DNA from: CAYRVF01 sp964427535
GTDB taxonomy: Bacteria; Chloroflexota; Ktedonobacteria; Ktedonobacterales; JADMIN01
DNA length: 64,000 nt
Assembly (NCBI GenBank): GCA_964427535.1
Contig: CAYRVF010000007.1
Span: forward strand, 1-64,000
Reading direction: 5' to 3'
This document shows positions 8,668 through 17,240 of this stretch, one piece after another (positions within the stretch are counted from its first letter, which is position 1; each line of letters begins with the position of its first letter). A program made the position numbers and the translations under genes. Under the pieces are notes generated by a model that was not told the DNA's origin, searched no databases, and saw only the letters and a program-made list of their open reading frames with translations.

Positions 8668-9148
8668 TCTCGGCCGTTGGTGGCGCCGGGTCTGGGGACG
8701 CGAGCCAGATGTGCTCACCGAAGCGGACCCGACGCTCGAACGCCCCTGGCTCCGGCACTGGGACTTGTTCCCTAAGCGCAGCGCTGGCCCCGGCTTCTCC
8801 CGCGCGGATTACGCCGAGGCCCACCGCCGGGCGCGCGATATCGCCCGCGCCACGCTCGGTGACGACCTCTGGGAGCAAGCGCAGACCCAGGGCTATCTCG
8901 ACGTGCCCTCGCGCGTGCTCCCTGGCATCACCTACCGCCTGCGCATCGGCCGGCGGATAGAGGTGCGCCGCGCGCCCGGCGCCCGTCCACCGTGGCCGTA
9001 CCCCTATCTCTGCATCAATCCCACCTATCCTCTCCCCGAAGAAGAGTTCTTCGCCCAGCTCTACCTCTACGCTCGCGACCGCGAAGACATCCTGCTGACC
9101 GTCGCCGCCCCCCAACCGTGGGACCAAGCGCTCGGCCGCACCTTCTGA
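8660..9148 (+). CDS. Unknown protein coupled to the preceding small gene
   Basis: 162 residues beginning at GTG 8660, which overlaps the last eight bases of the upstream gene; there is no RBS of its own, so translation by re-initiation is likely. The protein opens with VVDLGRWWRRVWGREPDV, has many Trp, Arg and Pro residues, and contains YLDVPSRVLPGITYRLRIGRRIEVR, suggesting a small beta-rich fold. No signal peptide or membrane helix. No function recognised. A TTG at 8657 is an alternative start. Convergent with the ABC-F gene, 24 bp away. Confidence 0.65.
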   Translation: MVDLGRWWRRVWGREPDVLTEADPTLERPWLRHWDLFPKRSAGPGFSRADYAEAHRRARDIARATLGDDLWEQAQTQGYLDVPSRVLPGITYRLRIGRRIEVRRAPGARPPWPYPYLCINPTYPLPEEEFFAQLYLYARDREDILLTVAAPQPWDQALGRTF

Positions 9149-9172
9149 CCGCGACTTGCTGCGGAGGCTGGC

Positions 9173-10807
9173 TCACCTCTCCTCACTCGGGCGCTCGCGC
9201 CAGGCGGTGTAGCCGCCCTCGAAGCTGCGCACCTCGCCGTCGCCCACTTCCAGCACCCGGTCGGCGATGCGGTCGAGGAAGTAGCGGTCGTGCGAGACGA
9301 CGACGACCGTGCCGTCGTACGCTTCGAGCGCGCCTTCGAGCACCTCGGCGGACTCGATGTCGAGGTGGTTGGTCGGCTCGTCCAGGATCAGGCAGTTCGC
9401 CCCGCCCATCATCAGCAGCAGGAGCTGGAGCCGGCTGCGCTCGCCACCACTCAGCGTGCGGACGGGTTGGCGCACCTGATCGTAGCGGAAGAGAAACCGG
9501 CTGAGCAGCGCCACCGCCTGCTGCTCGTACATCGGCTTCGCGGCGCGCACCACGTCGATCACCAGCGTGTCGAGGGGCAGCGACTCGTGCCCCTGCGCGA
9601 AGTAGCCAATCGCGATGCTCGGCCCGGCGATGCGCTCGCCCGCGACCGGCTCGATCAGCCCGGCCAGCGTCTTTACCAGCACGCTCTTGCCCGCGCCATT
9701 CGCGCCGATCACGCCGACCCGCTCGCCGCGTGCGACTAGCAGGTTAGTGTCGAGCAGCACCGGCTCGTCGCCGAAGGCCACATCTACATGCCGCAGCTCG
9801 ACCACGCGCTGCCCGCCACGCGCGGCGCTGCGCAGACGCAGCCCCATCGTGCGCCGCTGCAGCACGGGCCGCTCGACCTTCTCCATGCGGTCGATCTGGC
9901 GCTGCTTGTTACGCGCCTGCTTGATGTGCCGCTCGTTGACGACGATGCTGGCCCACAGCTTGAACCGCGCGATGGCCTCCTCCAGCCGCTGAATCTCTTT
10001 CTGCTGGGCGGTGTACAGCTCTTGCTGGCGTTTGAGTGCCAGCTCGCGTTCCAGCGTATAGGTCGAGTAATTGCCCTGCCAGAGCGTGATCGTGCCCTTC
10101 TCCAGCTCGGCGATGACGTTGACCGTCTCGTCGAGCAGATAGCGGTCGTGCGAGACGATCACCACCGCCCCGTCGAACTCGCGGATGACCGCCTCCAGCC
10201 GCTCGCGGTTCGGCAGATCGAGATGGGTCTCGGGCTCGTCGAGCAGCAGCACGTCGGGCCGCTGCAGCAGACAGATTGCCAGCCCGAGCAGTTTGCGCTG
10301 TCCGCCGCTGAGGGCCGCCGTGGGGAGTGCCTGCGACTCGTCGTCCAGCCCGACGTCACGCAGCACGGCACGCGCCTCGCCCGCGAAGCCTGGTCCGCCC
10401 AGTTCTTCGTAGCGTCGTATGAGCTGTTCCTGTCGCTCCAGGATGCGCTGCATGCGCCGCAGGTCTTCCGTCGCCTCGGGCATCCCCAGGTCACGTTCAC
10501 ATCTCGTCAGCTCAGCCTCGATCTGTGCGAGGTCGGGGCGCGCGGCGAGGGCATGCTCCAGCGGCGTGCGGTCGTCGCCGTCGCGGTGCTGCGGCAGGTA
10601 GGCCACGCGCAGGTCGCGCTGGCGGGCGATCTCGCCCTCCTGCGCGTCGATCTGCCCGGCGATCAGGCGCAGCAGCGTCGACTTGCCCGCGCCGTTCGCG
10701 CCCACCAGCCCAATGCGGGCGCCGTCCTCCACCAGCAGGGACAACCCCTGCAGCACACGCCGCCCACCGAAGGACACGGAGACGTCGCGCAGGCTCAACA
10801 CACTCAT
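9173..10807 (-). CDS. ABC-F family ATP-binding protein (ribosome-associated / antibiotic-resistance type)
   Basis: 544 residues with two ABC domains and no membrane domain, the layout of ABC-F proteins that bind the ribosomal E site and either relieve stalling or confer resistance to ribosome-targeting drugs. Domain 1: Walker A GANGAGKSTL (residues about 36-45), signature LSGGQRKLLG, Walker B VLLLDEPETHLD. Domain 2: GANGAGKSVL, LSGGERSRLQ, LILDEPTNHLD. Between them is a charged linker with ELALKRQQELYTAQQKEIQRLEE, where the P-site-tRNA interaction motif belongs. EPETHLD in domain 1 replaces the usual EPTNHLD. The gene is preceded by a leader with a terminator and competing segment, a regulatory form known for antibiotic-induced ABC-F genes, which favours a resistance role. 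Confidence 0.9.
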   Translation of the reverse strand: MSVLSLRDVSVSFGGRRVLQGLSLLVEDGARIGLVGANGAGKSTLLRLIAGQIDAQEGEIARQRDLRVAYLPQHRDGDDRTPLEHALAARPDLAQIEAELTRCERDLGMPEATEDLRRMQRILERQEQLIRRYEELGGPGFAGEARAVLRDVGLDDESQALPTAALSGGQRKLLGLAICLLQRPDVLLLDEPETHLDLPNRERLEAVIREFDGAVVIVSHDRYLLDETVNVIAELEKGTITLWQGNYSTYTLERELALKRQQELYTAQQKEIQRLEEAIARFKLWASIVVNERHIKQARNKQRQIDRMEKVERPVLQRRTMGLRLRSAARGGQRVVELRHVDVAFGDEPVLLDTNLLVARGERVGVIGANGAGKSVLVKTLAGLIEPVAGERIAGPSIAIGYFAQGHESLPLDTLVIDVVRAAKPMYEQQAVALLSRFLFRYDQVRQPVRTLSGGERSRLQLLLLMMGGANCLILDEPTNHLDIESAEVLEGALEAYDGTVVVVSHDRYFLDRIADRVLEVGDGEVRSFEGGYTAWRERPSEER

Positions 10808-10866
10808 GGCGTTCTCCTTCTCGCGGCGTGGACGGCACAGGGGACGGCGGCCTATGTGCGAGTGAC

Positions 10867-10899
10867 AAAAAAGCCGTGGACCCTGTACTGGTCCACGGC
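10867..10899 (-). terminator. Leader terminator ahead of the ABC-F gene
   Basis: Read on the minus strand, GCCGTGGACC and GGTCCACGGC form a perfect ten-pair stem around a seven-base loop, followed by TTTTTT. It ends 60 bases before the ABC-F start codon, in the 5' leader rather than after a gene, so it should block transcription of the ABC-F unless disrupted. Confidence 0.8.
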
Positions 10900-10986
10900 C
10901 GTCGCTTCATGCTCGCGCCCGATTCTTAGCGGGCGCACCTACCAGGCGAGCTGCAACTGGACACAGTACGACAAGGACCCACGGCC
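10867..10986 (-). promoter_or_regulatory. Candidate transcription-attenuation leader of the ABC-F gene
   Basis: Upstream of the leader terminator, the minus-strand segment from 10986 to 10959 begins GGCCGTGGGTCC and ends GTACTGTGTCC, a near copy of the terminator 5' arm and loop. Its GCCGTGG can pair with CCACGGC in the terminator 3' arm, giving a mutually exclusive antiterminator. A short frame beginning at ATG 10910 (MKRRPWTSTGSTAFLS) runs through the terminator, so ribosome position could choose between the two folds. Regulation of this kind is known for antibiotic-inducible ABC-F genes; here it is inferred from sequence only. Confidence 0.55.
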
Positions 10987-11093
10987 AAAAAGCCGCCGGT
11001 GATGTGTCCATTTCGGTACTGGTACCCAGCCGGATGCATGCGCTCGCTCCACATTCCGCACGTCCTCATCGTAGGGACGTTGGCGTCACAAGC

Positions 11094-12056
11094 CTACCAT
11101 GTGGGCGCGGCTCCGTCAACCGCGTCGGTTGCTCCCGAGAGCAGCGGCAGGCCCGGCGCGAGGTCGTCCAGCGCGGCGGCGTAGTCCTGGAATGACACGG
11201 GGCCGCTCAGATTGCGCGTGCGTCCACTCGCCGCCAGCGTGACACGAGGTAGCGCCTCGTCGCTCTGCGCGCCTCGCCGCATGCGCCAGTGAATCTGCTC
11301 GCCGTACGTCCACTGGAACTGGCGCAGCTCCGGCGGCACGTCGTCACGCGCGCCTGTCACCGTCTCGATCTCGCCGGTGATCCAGGGGATGCCACGGTCA
11401 GGGTGAATCGTCGCGCCCGCGTCACCCGTCGCCGAGGCGATCATGCGCAGCAGCTCGGCGGGCATGCCGGGCGCGCCGTACACGATCGCCCGGCTGGCCG
11501 TCCAGTCCATATCCGAGGCTTTCTCGAAGCCCGCATGCGCGATGCCGCGCTGCGACGGCCAGTTGCGTGGCGCCGTGCCAATCCAGGCGTGGCGCACCTT
11601 ACGTCGCGCCAGCTCGACCCTCATCGCCGTGAGCACGGCCGGATAGAGACCGCGCCCCTGCGCCGCCGGAACAGTCGCGCAGTCGTAGACCCACACCTCG
11701 CCCTGGGGCAGGTCCATCGGGAAGCCCAGGTCGTTGACGGTGTCGCCCGGCCGTGCGATCCAGCCGTACGAGAGCACGGCTCCGGTCGCGGTGTCTTCGG
11801 CGAGCAGCCCCAACCGGCCGTGAGTCAGGCGCACCTCCGCCAGTCGTGGATTGTCGGCGCCGGCGGCGATCATCGCATGGCGCAGCGGCTCGATATCGCT
11901 CTCCGTCGCGACACGGATGCGGACGCCGTTGGGCGCGGGCGAGGTAGCGTTCTGCCCCTCGATACGGGCTACCCAGAGTGTGCCACACCGGCGGACGTCT
12001 GCCCGTCCGAGCGCCGCCGGTGAACGACCGTCAGGAATATCAACCGCTTCCCGCAT
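11094..12056 (-). CDS. GNAT-family N-acetyltransferase
   Basis: 320 residues. Residues about 45-190 fit a GNAT domain: IRVATESDIEPLRHAMIAAG opens it, and VPAAQGRGLYPAVLTAMR (about 130-147) is the acetyl-CoA pyrophosphate-binding motif, followed by WIGTAPRNWPSQRGIAHAGF. The roughly 130 C-terminal residues, with EIETVTGARDDVPPELRQFQWTYGEQIHWR, have no family I recognise and make the protein longer than a simple GNAT. Substrate unknown. The start ATG 12056 has only a purine-rich stretch (agagagagcg) as RBS. It shares strand with the downstream ABC-F but is separated from it by the attenuator leader. Confidence 0.75.
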   Translation of the reverse strand: MREAVDIPDGRSPAALGRADVRRCGTLWVARIEGQNATSPAPNGVRIRVATESDIEPLRHAMIAAGADNPRLAEVRLTHGRLGLLAEDTATGAVLSYGWIARPGDTVNDLGFPMDLPQGEVWVYDCATVPAAQGRGLYPAVLTAMRVELARRKVRHAWIGTAPRNWPSQRGIAHAGFEKASDMDWTASRAIVYGAPGMPAELLRMIASATGDAGATIHPDRGIPWITGEIETVTGARDDVPPELRQFQWTYGEQIHWRMRRGAQSDEALPRVTLAASGRTRNLSGPVSFQDYAAALDDLAPGLPLLSGATDAVDGAAPTW

Positions 12057-12189
12057 GAAACATCGCTCTCTCTGTGGGGTGGATATGGACGAGTGTGCCG
12101 GGTACAGTACGCCATTGAGAAGGATAGCTCACGGTACACCGCTTCCCGCAAGGGTCGGCGTGGATGAGGCTGTCAGGGCATGCGACGCA

Positions 12190-12669
12190 CTACCGGCTGG
12201 CTCCAGCGTCCAACCACGAACGCAGCGCCTCGACGTGCTCGGGATAGTGCCCGAACGTGTCTATGCCGATCGCCTCGATGATGTCGGCGTCCGCGAACTC
12301 CTGCTCCGGCATTGCCTCTAGCGTCGCCAGAACCTCCGCGTAGGAGGCGGAGTAGTCCGCGAGCACATCCGCTACCGAACGCGCGCGATTGGCGGCGAAT
12401 GTCTCGGCGTTTGCCTTGTCCGTCACCGCGCGCACGTCCGCGACCGGCATATCCGGCACATACAGGTCGTCGGCGCCGGTGCGGAGCCGCCGCAGCAGAT
12501 GCCGCTCCCACCACGTGATGTGCGCCAGCATATCCTTCACCGACCACTCGCCGTTGACACCCGGACGCGTCATCTGGACATCGTCAAGCGACGCAAGCAT
12601 GTCGTCCAGCGGCTGATGCGTCGCCCGGACGTGCTCCAGCACCTCGGCCTTCCCCTGGGGTTCCCGCAT
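12190..12669 (-). CDS. DinB-like / ClbS-DfsB family four-helix protein
   Basis: 159 residues, mostly helical. The region GVNGEWSVKDMLAHITWWERHLL (about residues 38-60) matches the ClbS/DfsB branch of the DinB superfamily, in which the W-S-x-K-D-x-x-x-H segment begins a helix and the His can take part in metal or substrate binding. Members include ClbS, a colibactin-protecting hydrolase, and DfsB; most are uncharacterised and some are thiol-dependent transferases. The start at 12669 has AAAGGAG eight bases upstream. Monocistronic. Role in detoxification is possible but not shown. Confidence 0.75.
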   Translation of the reverse strand: MREPQGKAEVLEHVRATHQPLDDMLASLDDVQMTRPGVNGEWSVKDMLAHITWWERHLLRRLRTGADDLYVPDMPVADVRAVTDKANAETFAANRARSVADVLADYSASYAEVLATLEAMPEQEFADADIIEAIGIDTFGHYPEHVEALRSWLDAGASR

Positions 12670-12793
12670 GGCGACGGCTCCTTTCTCGGGTGAGAGCTGG
12701 CATGACCCCAATGGGCCGTGGCACTATTCCGTTTTACCAGAGCAGAACCGGTACCATCGTCCGCCGCCTACGGACGCCGCGCGGCGCGGGTCG

Positions 12794-14266
12794 CTAGACC
12801 TGCTCCGGCACCGGAATGCACCCGACCGAGAGGCGCACGAAGTCATCGGAGTAGCCGAACGCGCCGCCTGGCACACCCGCGATGCCCGTCTTGCTGAAGA
12901 GCGAGAAGACGTCCTCGCCAGGGTGGAGTTGGCTCCAGTTGTAGAGGGTGCCGCCGTCGTCGAGGTTGATGTGCGCGAAGAGGCCGTGCTGCTCGTCCAG
13001 GGCGCGGAGCTGGCGCACCAGCCGCTCGCGCCGCAGTCGGTAGAGCGCGCGCACGCGGTCGTCTAGCTCGGGCCGCTCGGCGAAGAGCCGCACGCAGGCC
13101 ATATAGCGCAGTTGCCAGTCGGCGGGCAGCGCGGCGGTCGTATTGGTCCACCCCGGCGAGACGCTTGCCGCCAGCTGCGCCGAGCCGAAGCCGACCCAGC
13201 CGAAGCGGTCGCCGGTCAGCGTGTGCGACTTCGAGAAGGTGCCACAGAGCACGCTCTGTTCGAGCACGCCCGGCGTGGTAAAGGCTTGCATGCGCGCGCG
13301 ATCGTCCGCCGGATCGCCGGTGCCAATGTAGGCGAGGTCCGCGACAATCAGGACGTCGCGTCCGCGCACCACCTCGCACAGGGCACGCAGCTCCTCCGGC
13401 GTATACGCGAAGGCCGTCGGGTTGCTGCTGACCGTCAGGTAGAACAGCCGGACGTCCGGCGCCTCGTCGAGCGCGGAACGCAGCATCGCCGGCGTGACCT
13501 TGAAGCCGTCGTCGGCGTGTGTGTAGAGTCGGTGCAGGCGCAGGCCGAGATTGACCGCCTGCCACTCGGGCACGTTGAAGCCGGGCGCGGGAAAGATGAC
13601 TCCCACCTCCGCGGGTGTGCCGCCGCGCTGTCGCAGATGCGCGACGAAGCCCTGCCAGAACTTGCCCAGCCCGTCGGTCGAGCCGAGGTTGACGTAGATC
13701 TGCTCGCGGGGCAGCACGACCCTCCAGCGCTGGTCGATCCACTCGGCGATCATCTCGCGCAACAACAGATTGCCCGCGCCCGAGATGTCGTACATTCGCA
13801 GGTCGATATGGCGCGCCAGCAGGTCGCGCTCGAAGTCTTCCATCGCGGATCGAATCCAGCGGTACGTCTCGCCCGTGGAGACGCGCCCGTCGATGACCTC
13901 GCCGGGAAGCGCGATGCCCATGTCGTCGGCCAGCGAGACGAATTCGGGGCCGTCGTCACGCGCGGTGATGCGGCGCATGTCGATATCGCCGATGGTGCGA
14001 TTGACGATCTCTCTGGCGGCCAGCTCGCGCGGAATGCCTAGCTCACGGCAGCGCGCTTCGAGGTCCTGCACCATGCGCGCCATCACGCGGATGGGCGCCG
14101 CGCCGCCGTCAAGGAGCGGGCGCGCGGCAACGCAGGCGTCATCACGCATGCGCACAATCGTCGCGCGGGCCTCGTCTATCGACAGCTCCGCGTGCTCGGA
14201 GGGGGATACAGGGGAGGATAGGCCAGGATTCTGCGGAAGGCTCGCGGAGGCATTGGGACTCGACAT
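12794..14266 (-). CDS. Class I/II pyridoxal-phosphate aminotransferase
   Basis: 490 residues of the aspartate-aminotransferase fold. The Schiff-base lysine is in GTFSKSHTLTGDRFGW, preceded by the cofactor-binding DLAYIGTG segment (Asp/Tyr pair) and by VSSNPTAFAYTPEELRALCE. An N-terminal helical region of about 110 residues, with SIDEARATIVRMRDDACVAARPLL, is longer than in typical enzymes of the family and may form an extra cap or dimer element. The start at 14266 follows AAAGGAG by nine bases. Amino-donor specificity cannot be told; no amino-acid pathway gene is adjacent. The long upstream in-frame extension is Arg/His-rich and unlikely to be translated. Confidence 0.85.
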   Translation of the reverse strand: MSSPNASASLPQNPGLSSPVSPSEHAELSIDEARATIVRMRDDACVAARPLLDGGAAPIRVMARMVQDLEARCRELGIPRELAAREIVNRTIGDIDMRRITARDDGPEFVSLADDMGIALPGEVIDGRVSTGETYRWIRSAMEDFERDLLARHIDLRMYDISGAGNLLLREMIAEWIDQRWRVVLPREQIYVNLGSTDGLGKFWQGFVAHLRQRGGTPAEVGVIFPAPGFNVPEWQAVNLGLRLHRLYTHADDGFKVTPAMLRSALDEAPDVRLFYLTVSSNPTAFAYTPEELRALCEVVRGRDVLIVADLAYIGTGDPADDRARMQAFTTPGVLEQSVLCGTFSKSHTLTGDRFGWVGFGSAQLAASVSPGWTNTTAALPADWQLRYMACVRLFAERPELDDRVRALYRLRRERLVRQLRALDEQHGLFAHINLDDGGTLYNWSQLHPGEDVFSLFSKTGIAGVPGGAFGYSDDFVRLSVGCIPVPEQV

Positions 14267-14458
14267 GCGGATGGACTCCTTTGTCTCGCGCATTCCGTAC
14301 CGGCACGACCGTCTGGTGCGGAGCGGGTCGCGGTGCAGGTGTCTCCCCGGCGGGTGGCGCCGTTGCCATCCCGCCGAAGGCAGTCTAGCACAGTGGTTCT
14401 CAGCCGCGCAAACGCGCGACACGGGAGCGCCTTGGCTCCTCTCTCTCGCCGCCAGGCA

Positions 14459-14500
14459 GAACCTAACCCCCTACCCCCTTCCCTTGGAGGGAAGGGGGCG
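14459..14500. repeat. C/G-rich inverted-repeat element (type B)
   Basis: Contains AACCTAACCCCCTACCCCC followed by the palindrome CCCTTCCCTTGGAGGGAAGG. An inverted copy of the same core lies at 17421-17470, and shorter relatives at 22180 and 41106. It sits in the 350 bp space upstream of the aminotransferase gene, which otherwise holds only a second C/G-rich palindrome near 14535-14560. Confidence 0.7.
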
Positions 14501-14617
14501 CTGCCGCACCGGGCGCGACCAAGAGCAACACTCGCCCTTATCCCGACGACTAGGGGAGGCCGGGATGCGGGACTGCCTCGCGGAAGCGCACCAGCCCCTG
14601 GGCCTCACATCCTCACC

Positions 14618-15124
14618 TCAGTGCCCCTCACCTCTAGGGGGAGGGGGAGAGGTCAGCGCCTGCAACTCCTCCGTCAATTGCTGTGCCAGCTCGGGTCGTC
14701 CGTGGAACTGCGCTGGCGTGTTCTGGAAGAGCGCGATGCGCCAGGCACCTTCGCGCTTCTGAGCGACGAGCGTTTGCACCGCGTTGACGTTCGGATTGAG
14801 GGTCGTCTGCCCCGGCGGCACCATCCCCACGACCGCGCGCAGCAGCACGACATCCGTGCTGAGGGTGCGCACCTCGCGCACAATGGCGACGTAGCGGGCC
14901 GTCTGGTGATGGGCGAAGATCACGGAGAGCTGGCTACGGACCTCCTCCTGCCCGTTCATCATGCTGCCGTCGAAGCCGATCACGCTCGCGTCTGGCGTGA
15001 ACTGGTCGGCATAGGCAGCCGCGTCGCGCTCGTTCCAGGCATCCAGCAGCCGCTCATACAGCGCCTGCACCGCCTCCCCATCCGCCGAGAGCGCGCCTTG
15101 TGTGGGCTGTATCCGTGTACTCAT
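14618..15124 (-). CDS. SnoaL-like / SgcJ-EcaC type NTF2-fold protein
   Basis: 168 residues of the cystatin-like NTF2 fold found in SgcJ/EcaC, DUF4440 and SnoaL proteins. AVQALYERLLDAWNERDAAAYADQFTPDASVIGFDGS (about 16-52) is the typical opening, and VVLLRAVVGMV and WRIALFQNTPAQFHGR the later strands. Catalysis in this group is rarely established; most are small ligand-binding or isomerase-like proteins. The start at 15124 has AGGAG eight bases upstream. The last ten residues, SPPPPRGEGH, are encoded by a C/G-rich repeat (14618-14655) that elsewhere is intergenic, so the original stop has apparently been lost or moved. Lies 73 bp downstream of the S9 peptidase stop in the same direction. Confidence 0.8.
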   Translation of the reverse strand: MSTRIQPTQGALSADGEAVQALYERLLDAWNERDAAAYADQFTPDASVIGFDGSMMNGQEEVRSQLSVIFAHHQTARYVAIVREVRTLSTDVVLLRAVVGMVPPGQTTLNPNVNAVQTLVAQKREGAWRIALFQNTPAQFHGRPELAQQLTEELQALTSPPPPRGEGH

Positions 15125-15146
15125 GCGTGTATCTCCTATCGGAGGC

Positions 15147-15183
15147 TGGCCCCCTCCCCCTCCTGACGGTGAGAGAGGGGAGC
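15147..15183. repeat. Short C/G-rich inverted-repeat element
   Basis: CCCCCTCCCCCTCCTGACGG followed by GAGAGAGGGGAG; same style as the elements at 18171 and 14618. It occupies nearly all of the space between the S9 peptidase gene and the SnoaL-like gene. Confidence 0.5.
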
Positions 15184-15197
15184 CCGACGCCGCACCG

Positions 15198-17141
15198 CTA
15201 CCCCAGATTCTCGATCGCGATCGCCTGGATGTCTCCGGCGAGCGGGAAGCCGAAGACCCGCGAGTAAAAGTACAGCTCGCCTTCGAGCGACCGCTTGATG
15301 TTCTCCGCTTTGCGGAAGCCGTGCCCTTCGCCCTCGTAGGCGACATACGCGACGGGCAGGCCCTTGGAGCGGATCGCCTCGACCATCATCTCGGCCTGGT
15401 TTGGCGGCACGATCTTATCGTCGAGCCCCTGGAAGAATGCGACCGGCGTGTTGAGCTGGTCGGTGTGGTAGAGCGGCGACCGCTCGTGGAAGAGATCGGC
15501 CCGCTCGGGGTACGGCCCGACGAGGTTGACGATGTAGCGCGACTCGAACTTGTGCGTGTCGCGTGCTAGCGCCTCGATGTCGCTCACGCCGAAGTAGCTC
15601 GTGCCCGCCTTGAACACGTCACGGAAGGTGAGCGCGGCGAGCGTCGTGTAGCCGCCCGCGCTGCCGCCCGTGATGGCCAGCCGGTTGCCGTCCACTAGCT
15701 CGCGGTCCACCAGCGCCTGGGCGCCGTTCACGCAGTCGTCGATATCCACGATGCCCCACTGCCCACGAAGCTGGTTACGGAACTCGCGGCCATATCCCGT
15801 GCTGCCGCCATAGTTGACGTCGAGCACGGCCACGCCACGGCTCGTCCAGAACTGCTTGCTCAAATTGAAGGCGCTGGTCGTCGCGGCCGTCGGCCCACCA
15901 TGAATCTCCACCAGCAGTGGTGGCTTCTCGCCCTTAGGGGCCATGAAATCCTTGTTCTGCGTCGGGTAGAAGAACCCGTATGCCGTGCGCCCGCCCGTTG
16001 TGGGGAACGAGACCGGCTCGGGCGTCGAGAGGTAGCCAGCGTCGATCTCGATGTCGGTTGAGCGCTTCAGCTCGGTAGACTGGCCCGAGGCGAGGTCGAG
16101 CACGACAACCGCGCCCGGCCGGGTGGCGGCTGAGCCGATGAACGCGACACGGTTGCCTGCCACATCCACACCGCCGATCGTCGTATACGGCGTGTTCACC
16201 TCCTCGAACGCACCTGAGGCGAGGTCGAGCGTCGCCAGATGCGAGAGCCCATCCCGAAGGTATGTGGCGACGATGCGCTGAGGCGAGGCGAAGCCGTAGG
16301 TGGTTGTGCCGAACGTCCACTGCGGCTGGCCGAACTCGGCCTCCATCCCATGCAAAGCGACCGTCTCGTCACCACGCCGCTGGTAGAGATTCCACCAGCC
16401 CGAGCGATCCGAGACGAAGGTCAGTGTGCCGTCGGGCGACCACTCCGGCTGGAAGATGCTCTCGTCCGTCCCGCCCGCGACGCGCTGCTGCTCGACGAGT
16501 GTGCCGTCGTCCGCGATGCGCGCGGTCCACAATTCGGTGCCATCCCAGGGCATGTTGGGGTGGTTCCACGTCAGCCAGGAGAGATGTGCGCCATCGGGAC
16601 TGAGGCGCGGCGAGGAGTAGAAATCGTTGCCCGAGACGAGCACCACCTGTTCAGCCTGCCCGTCCAGCGGCACGCTCACAAGGGTGTTGACCGCCTCGCG
16701 GCTGGCGTCGGTGTGGTCCTCACGCACGGCGATCAACCGGTTGCGCTGCCGGTCGACGACGAAGTCGGCATAGCGCAGCGCGTTGTTCTGCGTCTCGGGC
16801 GTGATCGGCCGGGGCTCCTCGCCGATGCGCTGGCGGTAGAGACGCGAGTCGGCGAAGTTCGAGAAGTAGACCGTCTCGCCGTCGATGGTGAACGCGCCGC
16901 CGCCATACTCGTGGACGCGCGTGCGCACGTTGAATCCCGGCGGCGTGACATCGCGTATCGTGCCATCCGGACCTCGGCGCACGAGCACGATGCGCCCGCC
17001 CTCCGATGGTCGGCTCTCGGTCCAGAAGAGAGCATCGCCGGAGATGTGCGGGCTGCCCAGCCCGACGGTTCCTGCGACGATCAAATCGGTCGTGATGGGC
17101 GACTCCCAGGAGCCGTAGGGCGCGACCTTCGGAGCTGGCAT
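15198..17141 (-). CDS. S9 family prolyl-oligopeptidase-type serine peptidase
   Basis: 647 residues: an N-terminal beta-propeller (about 20-390) with repeated strand motifs such as SPDGAHLSWLTW and EWSPDGTLTFVSDRSG, then an alpha/beta-hydrolase domain. The catalytic Ser lies in GGSAGGYTTL, the Asp in FQGLDDKIVPP and the His in GEGHGFRKAEN; LLVEIHGGPTAATTSAFNL supplies the oxyanion region. This is the acylaminoacyl-peptidase / dipeptidyl-aminopeptidase branch, cutting short peptides. No signal peptide, so cytosolic. The start at 17141 has AAAGGA nine bases upstream; the longer frame is Arg/His-rich and discounted. Confidence 0.93.
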   Translation of the reverse strand: MPAPKVAPYGSWESPITTDLIVAGTVGLGSPHISGDALFWTESRPSEGGRIVLVRRGPDGTIRDVTPPGFNVRTRVHEYGGGAFTIDGETVYFSNFADSRLYRQRIGEEPRPITPETQNNALRYADFVVDRQRNRLIAVREDHTDASREAVNTLVSVPLDGQAEQVVLVSGNDFYSSPRLSPDGAHLSWLTWNHPNMPWDGTELWTARIADDGTLVEQQRVAGGTDESIFQPEWSPDGTLTFVSDRSGWWNLYQRRGDETVALHGMEAEFGQPQWTFGTTTYGFASPQRIVATYLRDGLSHLATLDLASGAFEEVNTPYTTIGGVDVAGNRVAFIGSAATRPGAVVVLDLASGQSTELKRSTDIEIDAGYLSTPEPVSFPTTGGRTAYGFFYPTQNKDFMAPKGEKPPLLVEIHGGPTAATTSAFNLSKQFWTSRGVAVLDVNYGGSTGYGREFRNQLRGQWGIVDIDDCVNGAQALVDRELVDGNRLAITGGSAGGYTTLAALTFRDVFKAGTSYFGVSDIEALARDTHKFESRYIVNLVGPYPERADLFHERSPLYHTDQLNTPVAFFQGLDDKIVPPNQAEMMVEAIRSKGLPVAYVAYEGEGHGFRKAENIKRSLEGELYFYSRVFGFPLAGDIQAIAIENLG

Positions 17142-17240
17142 GCGGCGTATCCTTTCGGTGCGGTGATGGATGTCTGGAGTATGGCGCCCGCATGGAGCGC
17201 GTTCTCTATTGTGGCACACTGCCGCACGCTTCCGCGATGT

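Noticed and set aside
9788..11002. A 404-codon plus-strand frame opposite the ABC-F gene
   Set aside because: Antisense to a fully conserved ABC-F protein and running through its regulatory leader; translation rich in Gln, Leu and Arg without a domain.
13112..14762. Long plus-strand frames opposite the aminotransferase
   Set aside because: They overlap each other in different phases and are antisense to a clear PLP enzyme.
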